DNA of 19,180 nucleotides from Lachnospiraceae bacterium (lineage in GTDB: Bacteria > Bacillota > Clostridia > Lachnospirales > Lachnospiraceae): positions 1-19,180 of the forward strand of contig CAADSM010000036.1 of NCBI GenBank assembly GCA_900751785.1, given 5' to 3'. Each line of letters begins with the position of its first letter. Within the stretch, counting starts at the first letter, position 1. A program made the translations under genes and the position numbers. Below are positions 1 to 6,814 of the stretch, in pieces. The notes beneath the pieces are model-generated. The model ran no database searches, was not told the DNA's origin, and saw only the letters and a list, made by a program, of their open reading frames with translations.

Positions 1-170
1 CGCATACAGCCCATGCCGCCGTCGTTTGTGGCGGGTCCGCCGCTGGGGGGGGGGGGGTGTCGGGATCACCTCCTGGGGGCGGCCGCGGTCCCTCCCTTGA
101 GGGTAGCGAGAGCCCGCCCCGCCTCGTTGGGCCGCCCCGCCACAAACGACGGCGGCATGGGCTGTATGCG
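1..170. repeat. 35-bp perfect inverted repeat at the window edge, probable assembly artefact
   Basis: Bases 1-35 are the exact reverse complement of 136-170; the pairing breaks at 36/135. The 100-base interior is very GC-rich and holds a run of 13 G at 45-57. The right arm is the start of recognisable glycerate kinase (ATNDGGMG). The left arm read on the minus strand gives the same peptide, preceded by a degraded SGGP where the family has GGSA. Both arms therefore drift from the same gene sequence into low-complexity bases. That pattern fits a fold-back or chimeric read end with two-colour poly-G error better than a biological hairpin. A real inversion cannot be excluded from this sequence alone. 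Confidence 0.8.
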
Positions 171-876
171 CGCACTCGGCGTCCGCTTCTTGGACGAGTC
201 AGGGCAGGAGCTGGAAGGCTGCGGAAAGGATCTGATCCATGTCCGTTCCATCGATGTCTCCGGGCTGGATCCGCGGGGGAAGGAATGCTCCTTCACCGTC
301 ATGTGCGATGTGACAAATCCGCTGTGCGGCCCGTCGGGCGCCACATATACCTTCGGGAAGCAGAAGGGCGGGACTCCGGAAATACTGGATGAGCTGGACG
401 AAGGCATGTGCAATTACCGGGATGTCCTGCTCCGCCAGTTCGGCACTGATATGGATGCCGTCCCCGGAGCCGGCGCGGCGGGAGGACTTGGCGCCGCCCT
501 TATGGTATTCTTAAACGGGAAGCTCCGATCCGGGATCGAGACAGTTCTTGAATTGACAGACTTTGACCGAAGACTTGATGGGGTCTCCCTTGTGGTGACA
601 GGGGAAGGTGCTGCAGACTGGCAGTCCGTCTCCGGCAAGGTAATGCAGGGCGTGGGGATGCACTGCCGGAAGCTCGGAATTCCTGTAACGGCAGTCGTAG
701 GCAGCATGGGACCGGGCGCGGAGCAGCTCTATGAATACGGCATCGATTCCATCATAACTACGGTAAACGGGATCATGCCGCTGGATGAGGCAATGGAACG
801 GGCAGAAGAACTGTATCTCGATGCCGCGAGGAGAATGTTCCGGATGCTGCGCGCAGGACGTCAATTGGGGACGTAG
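139..876 (+). CDS. Glycerate kinase (GlxK/GarK family), 5'-truncated
   Basis: Glycerate kinase of this family phosphorylates D-glycerate with ATP in glycerate/glyoxylate catabolism, in the cytosol. About 245 residues remain of a usual 370-380. Recognisable sequence starts at ATNDGGMG; families normally have GGSATNDGG here. Further on are VPGAGAAGGLGAAL and a TGEGAAD-Q-S--GK segment matching the family's TGEGRID-Q---GK signature, with Arg-Ile replaced by Ala-Ala but Asp kept. The N-terminal part is missing because the window, probably the contig, ends in a fold-back, so bases before about 139 should not be read as protein. The last residues (QLGT) and the TAG stop lie inside the REP-like repeat that begins at 862, so the original C-terminus has been replaced. 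It converges on metG. Family assignment is firm; substrate is by family only. Confidence 0.85.
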   Translation, partial: ATNDGGMGCMRALGVRFLDESGQELEGCGKDLIHVRSIDVSGLDPRGKECSFTVMCDVTNPLCGPSGATYTFGKQKGGTPEILDELDEGMCNYRDVLLRQFGTDMDAVPGAGAAGGLGAALMVFLNGKLRSGIETVLELTDFDRRLDGVSLVVTGEGAADWQSVSGKVMQGVGMHCRKLGIPVTAVVGSMGPGAEQLYEYGIDSIITTVNGIMPLDEAMERAEELYLDAARRMFRMLRAGRQLGT

Positions 877-973
877 TGAAATTGAATTTCACTACGTCCC
901 CAATTGCAATTCACTGTGTCCCCAATTGAGGTTCACTGTGTCCCAAAATGCAGTTTTCCCTGTCCCTTTTTGA
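862..973. repeat. REP-like modular intergenic repeat, copy A
   Basis: The element begins with a near-continuous palindrome: arms 862-883 and 885-906 are perfect 22-base reverse complements around one central G. It continues as 22-base tandem units beginning TTCACT and containing GTCCC, at 888-909, 910-931 and 932-953, then a diverged end unit 954-973 finishing CCCTGTCCCTTTTTGA. It fills almost the whole gap between the convergent glycerate kinase and metG genes and supplies the kinase stop codon. The hairpin could end transcription in both directions, but no U-tract follows it. The modular palindrome resembles REP sequences mobilised by RAYT (Y1) transposases; no such gene is in the window, so that link is an inference. 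Confidence 0.85.
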
Positions 974-991
974 CGGATTTTCTAAAAATTC

Positions 992-2893
992 TCAGCAGAT
1001 TTCTGCGCCTGCCGGCATATCTTTCTCCGGTGTGACAAGCGCGAGATTTCCTTCCGCGTCTTCTGCGCAGAGGAGCATTCCTTCGGATACGACTCCTGCA
1101 AGCTTGGCAGGCTTCAGGTTCACAAGCACCATAACCTTCTTGCCGACCATCTCTTCCGGCGTATAGTATGCCTTGATGCCGGATACGATCTGCTTCACCT
1201 GGCTTCCGATCTTCACCTGGGAGCAGAGGAGCTTGCGTGATTTCTTCACTTCCTCGCAGGCAATGATCTCGCCTACCTGGAACTGCATCGCGCTGAACTG
1301 GTCATATGTGATCTCCGGTTTTGCCTCGATGTCGATCACATTTTCCTCCACTGTCTCTTCCTCTTCCGCCGGGTGGAGCTCCTCCACCTTCTTCAGAACC
1401 TCTTCCACATCAAGTCTCTGGAACAGGATCTCCGGCTTGTCTGTCACATGGCCGTCTCCAAGCTGATCCAGGATTTTTTTGCTCGTAGAAGGCATGAAGG
1501 ATTCAAGAAGCCTTGCGCCTGCGGAGATTCCCTGGATCAGGTTCCAGAGGACAGTCTCCAGGCGGTCTTTCTTCGCCTCGTCCTTAGCAAGAGCCCACGG
1601 CATAGTCTCATCGATATACTTATTGCAGCGCTTGAACAGATTGAAGATCTCTGTAATGGCGTCGGCTACTCTCAGGCCGTCCATCTTTTCCTCAACCGCC
1701 TTCGGAGTACTTTCCATCACAGCCTTCAGGTCCGCGTCCACCTCTTCTGCTGCACCCTTGTCCGAAACGGTTCCGCCGAAATATTTGTTCGTCATAGAAA
1801 CCGTACGGTTCACAAGGTTGCCAAGCGTATTTGCCAGGTCAGAATTGAGCCTTTCCACCATCAGCTCCCAGGAAATGATCCCGTCGTTTTCAAACGGCAT
1901 CTCATGGAGCACAAAGTAGCGGACTGCATCCACGCCGAAGAAATCGACAAGCTCGTCGGCATAGAGTACATTTCCCTTGGACTTACTCATCTTGCCGTCT
2001 CCCTGGAGGAGCCACGGATGTCCAAATACCTGCTTCGGCAGCGGCAGTCCCAGAGCCATAAGGAAGATCGGCCAGTAAATTGTATGGAAACGGATAATGT
2101 CCTTGCCGATCAGGTGCAGATCAGCCGGCCAGTATTTTCCGAACTTCTCGGAGCTGTTTCCGTCACAGTCATAACCGATACCAGTGATGTAGTTGGTGAG
2201 TGCGTCAAGCCACACGTATACCACATGCTTATCATCAAAATCTACCGGGATCCCCCATTTGAAGGACGTCCTGGACACGCACAGATCCTGCAGTCCCGGG
2301 AGAAGGAAATTGTTCATCATCTCATTCTTGCGGGAAACCGGCTGGATGAACTCCGGATGCGTGTTGATGTGCTCGATCAGACGGTCCGCATATTTGCTCA
2401 TCTTAAAGAAATACGCCTCTTCTCTTGCCGGCTGCACCTCGCGTCCGCAGTCCGGGCACTTGCCGTCCACAAGCTGAGACTCTGTAAAGAAGGATTCGCA
2501 CGGCGTGCAGTACATTCCTTCATAATATCCCTTGTAAATGTCGCCCTGGTCGTACAGCTTCTTGAAGATCTTCTGGACCTGCTTCTCGTGATCCGGATCC
2601 GTTGTACGGATGAACTTGTCGTAGGACGTATCCATCATATCCCAGATCTTCTTGATCTCTTCCGAGACATTGTCGACGAACTCCTTCGGCGTTACGCCCG
2701 CCTCTTCTGCTTTCAGCTCAATCTTCTGTCCGTGCTCGTCCGTTCCGGTCTGGAAATAGACATCATATCCCTGACTCCTCTTGTAGCGCGCGATCGCATC
2801 TGCCAGCACGATCTCGTATGTGTTGCCGATATGCGGCTTGCCTGACGTGTAGGCGATCGCTGTTGAAATATAATACTTTGGTTTTTCTGACAT
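992..2893 (-). CDS. metG: Methionyl-tRNA synthetase
   Basis: Cytosolic enzyme that charges tRNA-Met using ATP and methionine. The 633-residue product has the class I catalytic core with HIGN at 21-24 and KMSKS at 301-305. One four-Cys zinc knuckle lies at 129/132/146/149. An anticodon-binding helical region follows, and from about 530 a C-terminal Trbp111/EMAP-like tRNA-binding domain (VGEI...KIG...SGI). Length and order match the long bacterial MetRS form. The start is the ATG at 2891-2893 because AGGAGG lies 5 bases upstream. A 16-codon in-frame extension to 2941 runs into repeat copy B and has no ribosome site. Transcription starts from its own promoter and passes a Met-specific T-box. It is downstream of and codirectional with the AsnB-like gene. 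Confidence 0.97.
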   Translation of the reverse strand: MSEKPKYYISTAIAYTSGKPHIGNTYEIVLADAIARYKRSQGYDVYFQTGTDEHGQKIELKAEEAGVTPKEFVDNVSEEIKKIWDMMDTSYDKFIRTTDPDHEKQVQKIFKKLYDQGDIYKGYYEGMYCTPCESFFTESQLVDGKCPDCGREVQPAREEAYFFKMSKYADRLIEHINTHPEFIQPVSRKNEMMNNFLLPGLQDLCVSRTSFKWGIPVDFDDKHVVYVWLDALTNYITGIGYDCDGNSSEKFGKYWPADLHLIGKDIIRFHTIYWPIFLMALGLPLPKQVFGHPWLLQGDGKMSKSKGNVLYADELVDFFGVDAVRYFVLHEMPFENDGIISWELMVERLNSDLANTLGNLVNRTVSMTNKYFGGTVSDKGAAEEVDADLKAVMESTPKAVEEKMDGLRVADAITEIFNLFKRCNKYIDETMPWALAKDEAKKDRLETVLWNLIQGISAGARLLESFMPSTSKKILDQLGDGHVTDKPEILFQRLDVEEVLKKVEELHPAEEEETVEENVIDIEAKPEITYDQFSAMQFQVGEIIACEEVKKSRKLLCSQVKIGSQVKQIVSGIKAYYTPEEMVGKKVMVLVNLKPAKLAGVVSEGMLLCAEDAEGNLALVTPEKDMPAGAEIC

Positions 2894-2916
2894 ACTTACC
2901 TCCTCTTCCTCGTTCC

Positions 2917-3000
2917 GGGACGTAGTCAACTTCAATTTCACTACGTCCCCAATTGAAGTTCACTGTGTCCCTAAATGCAGCTTGCCCTGTCCCTTTTTGA
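2917..3000. repeat. REP-like modular intergenic repeat, copy B
   Basis: This is a second, shorter copy in the same orientation as copy A. Ten-base arms GGGACGTAGT (2917-2926) and ACTACGTCCC (2940-2949) form the palindrome. Units follow at 2937-2958 and 2959-2980, then the same end unit finishing CCCTGTCCCTTTTTGA at 3000. One middle 22-base unit of copy A is absent and the left arm is shorter and diverged. It sits in the transcribed metG leader, between the T-box terminator and the ribosome binding site, where it can form an extra hairpin in the mRNA. Confidence 0.85.
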
Positions 3001-3043
3001 ACCATGAATATTTGAAAACATCTTATTCTCGGAGAGTACAGCG

Positions 3044-3080
3044 AAAAAATCCCGCCTTCTTATTATCATAAGAAGACGGG
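3044..3080 (-). terminator. T-box intrinsic terminator
   Basis: On the minus strand CCCGTCTTCTTA pairs with TAAGAAGGCGGG (3051-3080, one G-U) and is followed by six U. The T-box core lies immediately upstream, so the 5' side can switch to the antiterminator when uncharged tRNA-Met binds. Confidence 0.92.
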
Positions 3081-3374
3081 AATCATTCCGTGTTACCACT
3101 TCTTTTCATCCTTTCCTCGCGGAAAGGACCTCAGTGAGTGCCTGCCAGCACTCCTCCGCTGTAAAGGGCGGACCCGTCGCAGCCTGCTGCACCTGTGTGC
3201 AGGTCGGTGCGCTGCTCAGAAGCCATCTTCGTCTGCCTTCCACCCGTTCCTCTCAGCGCCGGCCTGCCGCTCGCTCGGAGCTTCGCAGTCCTTACGGAAC
3301 TTCTCTGTAGGATCTCCGACAGATTACTCTCTTCGTCATTGCTTTTCTCGATATTCCAGATTCTTCAGGTCTGT
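3044..3374 (-). promoter_or_regulatory. T-box riboswitch, Met-specific, controlling metG
   Basis: This leader RNA senses uncharged tRNA-Met and controls read-through into metG. On the minus strand it carries the T-box core AGTGGTAACACGGA (3087-3100). The UGGU within it can pair with the ACCA end of tRNA-Met, whose discriminator base is A. A Rho-independent terminator follows directly. In the 5' part, the segment GAAG-ATG-GCTTCTGA places an AUG codon (3224-3226) in the usual specifier-loop position. Conserved GATGACG-like and AGTAA segments of stem I lie near 3325-3345. The full secondary structure was not folded here; the T-box core, terminator and specifier agree with the downstream gene. 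Confidence 0.93.
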
Positions 3375-3379
3375 TAAAA

Positions 3380-3408
3380 AGGTTAGCACAGGAGCCGGCG
3401 AATGTCAA
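3380..3408 (-). promoter_or_regulatory. metG promoter
   Basis: Minus-strand TTGACA (3403-3408), a 17-base spacer and TAACCT (3380-3385) preceded by TGC, an extended -10. The -10 is weak but the -35 is perfect and the spacing ideal. The predicted start near 3373 begins the T-box leader. Confidence 0.75.
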
Positions 3409-3457
3409 GCTCCGCCTCCGCGCAGCCTCACAGCCATCTCCTGCCGCCCACGCCCGG

Positions 3458-4996
3458 CTATCTCTTCACGAAATACTCCTCATACCATACAAGGAAGGTG
3501 TAGATTGTCCAGACTTTCCTCCAGTTATCTGAGCTGCCTCCCACATAGTCATCGAAGATCGTATTGATCTCGTCCACATTGAAGAACTTCTCCGCGATCT
3601 CACTGTGGAACAGTCTGCGCACATCTCCGTTATATCTCTCATCTGCCATCCAGATACGGATCGGCACGATGAATCCCAGCTTCTTGCGGAACGCGATCTC
3701 ATCCGGGAGCACCTTCGCGGCGGCGGTGCGGAACGCCACTTTGTTCTGCTCTTCATTCACCTTGAACCGCGCAGGCATCCTCGATGCGATGTCGAAGATC
3801 CTCCGGTCTGTGAGCGGCATGCGGATCTCCAGACCTGCTGCCGTGCTCATCTTGTCCACATTCAGATAGATATCTCCCTCCAGCCAGATCTGGATATCCA
3901 CATCAGACATCTTTGTCAGCGGATCAAGTCCTTCCGTCTCTTCATAGATGTGCTGCACCAGCTCGATCGGAAGCACGTCCGGATCATATTTCTTCAGGAT
4001 GCGCTTCTTCTCGTCTTCCTTCATGATATTTGTATTGCCGACGTAGAATGTTTTCAGATTGTCGCCGTAGCGCTCCGCGTTGCGGTACATATTATATCCG
4101 CCGAAGAACTCGTCCGCGCCCTCGCCGGAGTAGCAGAGCTTCGTATGCTTCGCCGTCTCATTGCAGGCGATCGTGAATGCGATCGCAGAGGCGTCGCCCA
4201 GCGGCTGCTCCATATTGTACATCACGTACGGAACGATCTCGAAATATTCTTCCGGCGTGATCAGGCATCTCAAGTTCTTGCGCCCCAGGATATCCGCCGT
4301 CTGCTTCGCCAGCCCGGACTCATCAAACCGGGCTTCGTCATAACCGCAGGAATCTGATATCTCCGCGTCTGACATTGCCAGCACATAGGAAGAGTCCACA
4401 CCCCCTGACAGGAAGGATTCTGCCGTTTCATCCGCTGCCTTCACTTCAGGCATGATCTCCTTGAGCGTATTGTGGATCTCATCTGCCCAGTCCTCTAAAG
4501 ACCTGCTCTCATCCGGATGGAACTCCGGCGTCCAGTAGCGCTCGATCTTAAGCTTCCCGTTCTGCCAGATCAGGTAGTGCCCCGGCATAAGCTTTTTCAG
4601 CCCGCGGAAAAATGTATTCTCTCCCGCCACATAGGTCAGGCTCAGATAGATCTGCAGCATCTCCTCATTGAGCTCCTTCACGAATCCCGGCTGATCCATG
4701 ATCTGGCGGATCATCGTTCCATAGAGCAGCTTCCCGTCCGCAGTCTCGTAATAGTAGAACGGCTTGGTGCCGAAATGGTCTCTCAGACAGAAGAGCTTCT
4801 TCTCCTCGTCATCCCACAGCGCAAACGCAAACATGCCGTGCATATGGTCAGCCATCTCATATCCCCATGTCTCATAGGCCTTGACCAGGATCGCCTCTTC
4901 GCGCTCTTCCCTTGAAAGGGCAAGGTCGATCCCCAGGCGCTCGCACAGCTCTTCCCAGTTGCGAATATGTCCTCTGAACTCCTGAACTTTTATCAT
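3458..4996 (-). CDS. asnB: AsnB-like asparagine synthetase lacking the glutaminase cysteine
   Basis: Canonical AsnB makes asparagine from aspartate, ATP and glutamine in the cytosol. The C-terminal synthetase domain is intact: PP-loop SGGVDSS at 197-203, SGEGADEFFGGY from 290, VDKMSTAAGLEIRMPLTDRR and KKLGFIVPIRIW. The N-terminal class II amidotransferase domain is short: the product has 512 residues against about 550. There is no MCGI start and no RGPD loop, and the family's FNGEIYN reads FRGHIRN. The remainder (AYETWGYEMADHMHGMFAFALWDDEE...FGTKPFYYY) is normal. The start at 4994-4996 has AGGAGAGG 8 bases upstream; an ATG 34 codons earlier has no ribosome site, and a promoter lies inside that stretch. 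It may use ammonia, or amidate another substrate as the Cys-less lasso-peptide cyclases do. The synthetase family is firm; the exact product is uncertain. Confidence 0.88.
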   Translation of the reverse strand: MIKVQEFRGHIRNWEELCERLGIDLALSREEREEAILVKAYETWGYEMADHMHGMFAFALWDDEEKKLFCLRDHFGTKPFYYYETADGKLLYGTMIRQIMDQPGFVKELNEEMLQIYLSLTYVAGENTFFRGLKKLMPGHYLIWQNGKLKIERYWTPEFHPDESRSLEDWADEIHNTLKEIMPEVKAADETAESFLSGGVDSSYVLAMSDAEISDSCGYDEARFDESGLAKQTADILGRKNLRCLITPEEYFEIVPYVMYNMEQPLGDASAIAFTIACNETAKHTKLCYSGEGADEFFGGYNMYRNAERYGDNLKTFYVGNTNIMKEDEKKRILKKYDPDVLPIELVQHIYEETEGLDPLTKMSDVDIQIWLEGDIYLNVDKMSTAAGLEIRMPLTDRRIFDIASRMPARFKVNEEQNKVAFRTAAAKVLPDEIAFRKKLGFIVPIRIWMADERYNGDVRRLFHSEIAEKFFNVDEINTIFDDYVGGSSDNWRKVWTIYTFLVWYEEYFVKR

Positions 4997-5050
4997 ACGT
5001 TTATCCTCTCCTGTAAAAAATTTATCGAAATCTGTCAACGATATATCAGT

Positions 5051-5079
5051 ATTATAAACGAAAGCGGCGGGGATAACAA
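5051..5079 (-). promoter_or_regulatory. Promoter of the AsnB-like gene
   Basis: Minus-strand TTGTTA (5074-5079), 17 bases, then a perfect TATAAT (5051-5056). Transcription would start near 5044, about 48 bases before the ATG at 4996. This supports the short 512-residue protein. Confidence 0.8.
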
Positions 5080-5143
5080 CCTCCTCATTCTTCGGCATTC
5101 CGGAATGTGGTCAGCATTTTGGACAGTCTTTTTTCTAAATATC

Positions 5144-5172
5144 TGGAAAACTCTGCTGCAGAATGCTATACT
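5144..5172 (+). promoter_or_regulatory. Promoter of the XRE-type regulator
   Basis: TGGAAA (5144-5149), 17 bases, TATACT (5167-5172). It faces away from the asnB promoter, with the two -35 boxes about 65 bases apart, so one bound regulator could affect both genes. Confidence 0.6.
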
Positions 5173-5271
5173 AAACCTGTTCATCAACGGCAGTTAAGCC
5201 ATGCGGCTCAGCGAAAAAGCATCTGCATGGCGGAACCGGCACGTTCATTTTACTTTTAGGGGGAAACTTAT

Positions 5272-6732
5272 ATGTCAGAATTTTCTCAGCTTCTTTCAGA
5301 ATATATACACCGAAAGAACGTCCGCACTTATTCCATGGCAGAATACTGCGGCATTGACCGTTCCATGATGTACAAGATCATCCGCGGAAAGCGCACGCCG
5401 GCTTCCCTGGAGCTGGTCGACAAGCTCTCCAGCTATCTGCAGCTCACGCCCGGAGAGAGCAGGGATCTCGTTACGGCGTACCAAATCACCCAGGTTGGCT
5501 ATGACAATTTCTACAGGCGCAGGGATATGTTCGATTTTTTAAATAATTTCACAGACATCGCCAACAAGAACAATGTTGTCACGACCATTTCCACGCTGGC
5601 ACAGTACGACCGGGAGCTGGTTTCTCTGACCAATGAGGCCGAGGTAAATCAGGCTGTCCTCACCGCAGTTACTGATCAGCTCCAGAGAGGGAGCGGTCAG
5701 ATCCAGATGCTGATCCGCCCGGATTATCCTTTTTTGACGCAGCTTCTGTTCTCCTCCCACCACAGCGACTCGACGCTCGTGATCAGCCACATCATCTGCC
5801 TGAACAACACGGAGCAGGTCAACACGGCAAAGAAGGATTACAATCTTCACTGCCTTATGAATATCCTGCCCCTCTGTACATGCGGCTATCAGTATCAGCC
5901 TTACTACTATTATGACAGCATTTCTTCCCGCCTGGATACATTCCGGCTGTTCCCTTATCTGATACTGACAGATGAATATGCTGTCGTCCTGTCGGAATCA
6001 CTCCAGACAGGCTTTCTGACCCGTCAGCATGATATTCGGACAATGCTCGAGAATATGTTTAACAGCTACATCGAACAGTCCCGGCCTCTGCTGACGAAAA
6101 TCGAGAACGTCTACGACCAGCTTCAATATGTGCAGAAGATCCTGTGTGGCGACTCCGAAATCGAATACAGCTTCCAGATGACGCCCTGCATGACAGCTCT
6201 GCTTTCCAGAGATTTCCTGGATAAATATGTAAACCCGCAGCTGCCCTCGCGCCAGGCGTTTATCGAACATTTCGAAAATCACATACACAGCACTTACGAG
6301 CGGCATATCCAGCGGAACCATACTCTCATCTTTTCCGAGGAAGGGATCTGTGAGTTTCTGCGCACGGGACATCTGGAGGAATATCCTTCCTACATATACA
6401 CTCCGCCTGCCATGGAAGACCGCATCGCGCTGATCGAGGTGCTGATGAAAGAACTCCGCAATAATACCTACCACATGCGCATGCTCAAAAAAAGCATCGG
6501 TTCCGTCCGGAATGGAGCTAATATATACATCACCTCTTATGCCGGCTACCTGCTTTTCACGCCCCTTGATTCCGGGACACCGATCTACCTTAATATTGAG
6601 GAGACCGGACTTTTAATGACATTCCTGGACTTTTTCGGCTCTATGGATGAATCTCTGTTCTATTCACGGGATGAGGCGATCCACAGGCTGGAAAAGCTCC
6701 TGCAGGATTATTCCTCAGCAAATATAGATTAA
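5272..6732 (+). CDS. XRE-family HTH regulator with a long unassigned C-terminal region
   Basis: 486 residues. The first ~70 form an XRE-like helix-turn-helix (MAEYCGIDRSMMYKIIRGKRTPASLELVDKL), so the protein probably binds DNA in the cytosol. The remaining ~400 residues match no domain I can name: no kinase, TPR consensus or membrane segment is obvious. They include a tyrosine-rich patch (QYQPYYYYDS) and several predicted helical stretches, and may form a ligand-sensing or dimerisation domain. The start ATG follows AGGGGGAAACTTAT. It is divergent from the AsnB-like gene across 275 bases with face-away promoters, so it may regulate that gene or itself; this is inference from position. A strong hairpin ends the gene. 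Confidence 0.82.
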   Translation: MSEFSQLLSEYIHRKNVRTYSMAEYCGIDRSMMYKIIRGKRTPASLELVDKLSSYLQLTPGESRDLVTAYQITQVGYDNFYRRRDMFDFLNNFTDIANKNNVVTTISTLAQYDRELVSLTNEAEVNQAVLTAVTDQLQRGSGQIQMLIRPDYPFLTQLLFSSHHSDSTLVISHIICLNNTEQVNTAKKDYNLHCLMNILPLCTCGYQYQPYYYYDSISSRLDTFRLFPYLILTDEYAVVLSESLQTGFLTRQHDIRTMLENMFNSYIEQSRPLLTKIENVYDQLQYVQKILCGDSEIEYSFQMTPCMTALLSRDFLDKYVNPQLPSRQAFIEHFENHIHSTYERHIQRNHTLIFSEEGICEFLRTGHLEEYPSYIYTPPAMEDRIALIEVLMKELRNNTYHMRMLKKSIGSVRNGANIYITSYAGYLLFTPLDSGTPIYLNIEETGLLMTFLDFFGSMDESLFYSRDEAIHRLEKLLQDYSSANID

Positions 6733-6765
6733 AATATTTCACAGCAGGCTGCCTGAAGACACACT

Positions 6766-6805
6766 GAGAGCCGCCCTCCATGGGCGGCTCTCCTGTCTCC
6801 TTTTC
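6766..6805 (+). terminator. Terminator after the XRE-type regulator
   Basis: Perfect 11-bp stem GAGAGCCGCCC / GGGCGGCTCTC (6766-6776, 6782-6792) with loop TCCAT, followed by a pyrimidine-rich tail including TTTT. It lies between convergent genes; the other side has no U-tract. Confidence 0.78.
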
Positions 6806-6814
6806 TCTATGCAC

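Noticed and set aside
13..138. N-terminal extension of glycerate kinase from the ATG at 13
   Set aside because: The codons lie in the inverted-repeat arm and the G-run loop, and do not match the family.
862..906. Copy A palindrome as an ordinary intrinsic terminator for glycerate kinase or metG
   Set aside because: No U-tract follows on either strand, the stem includes the kinase stop codon, and related sequence recurs at 2917 ahead of metG.
888..953. CRISPR array from the 22-base tandem units
   Set aside because: The units abut without unique spacers and no cas gene is present.
1373..2845. 490-residue plus-strand ORF opposite metG
   Set aside because: Antisense shadow of a well-conserved gene; no ribosome site and no recognisable domain.
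2894..2941. 16-codon upstream extension of metG
   Set aside because: It comes from repeat copy B, and the AGGAGG site serves the ATG at 2893.
4997..5098. 34-codon upstream extension of the AsnB-like gene as a replacement for the missing glutaminase start
   Set aside because: It contains the TATAAT box, has no ribosome site and has no MCGI or RGPD.
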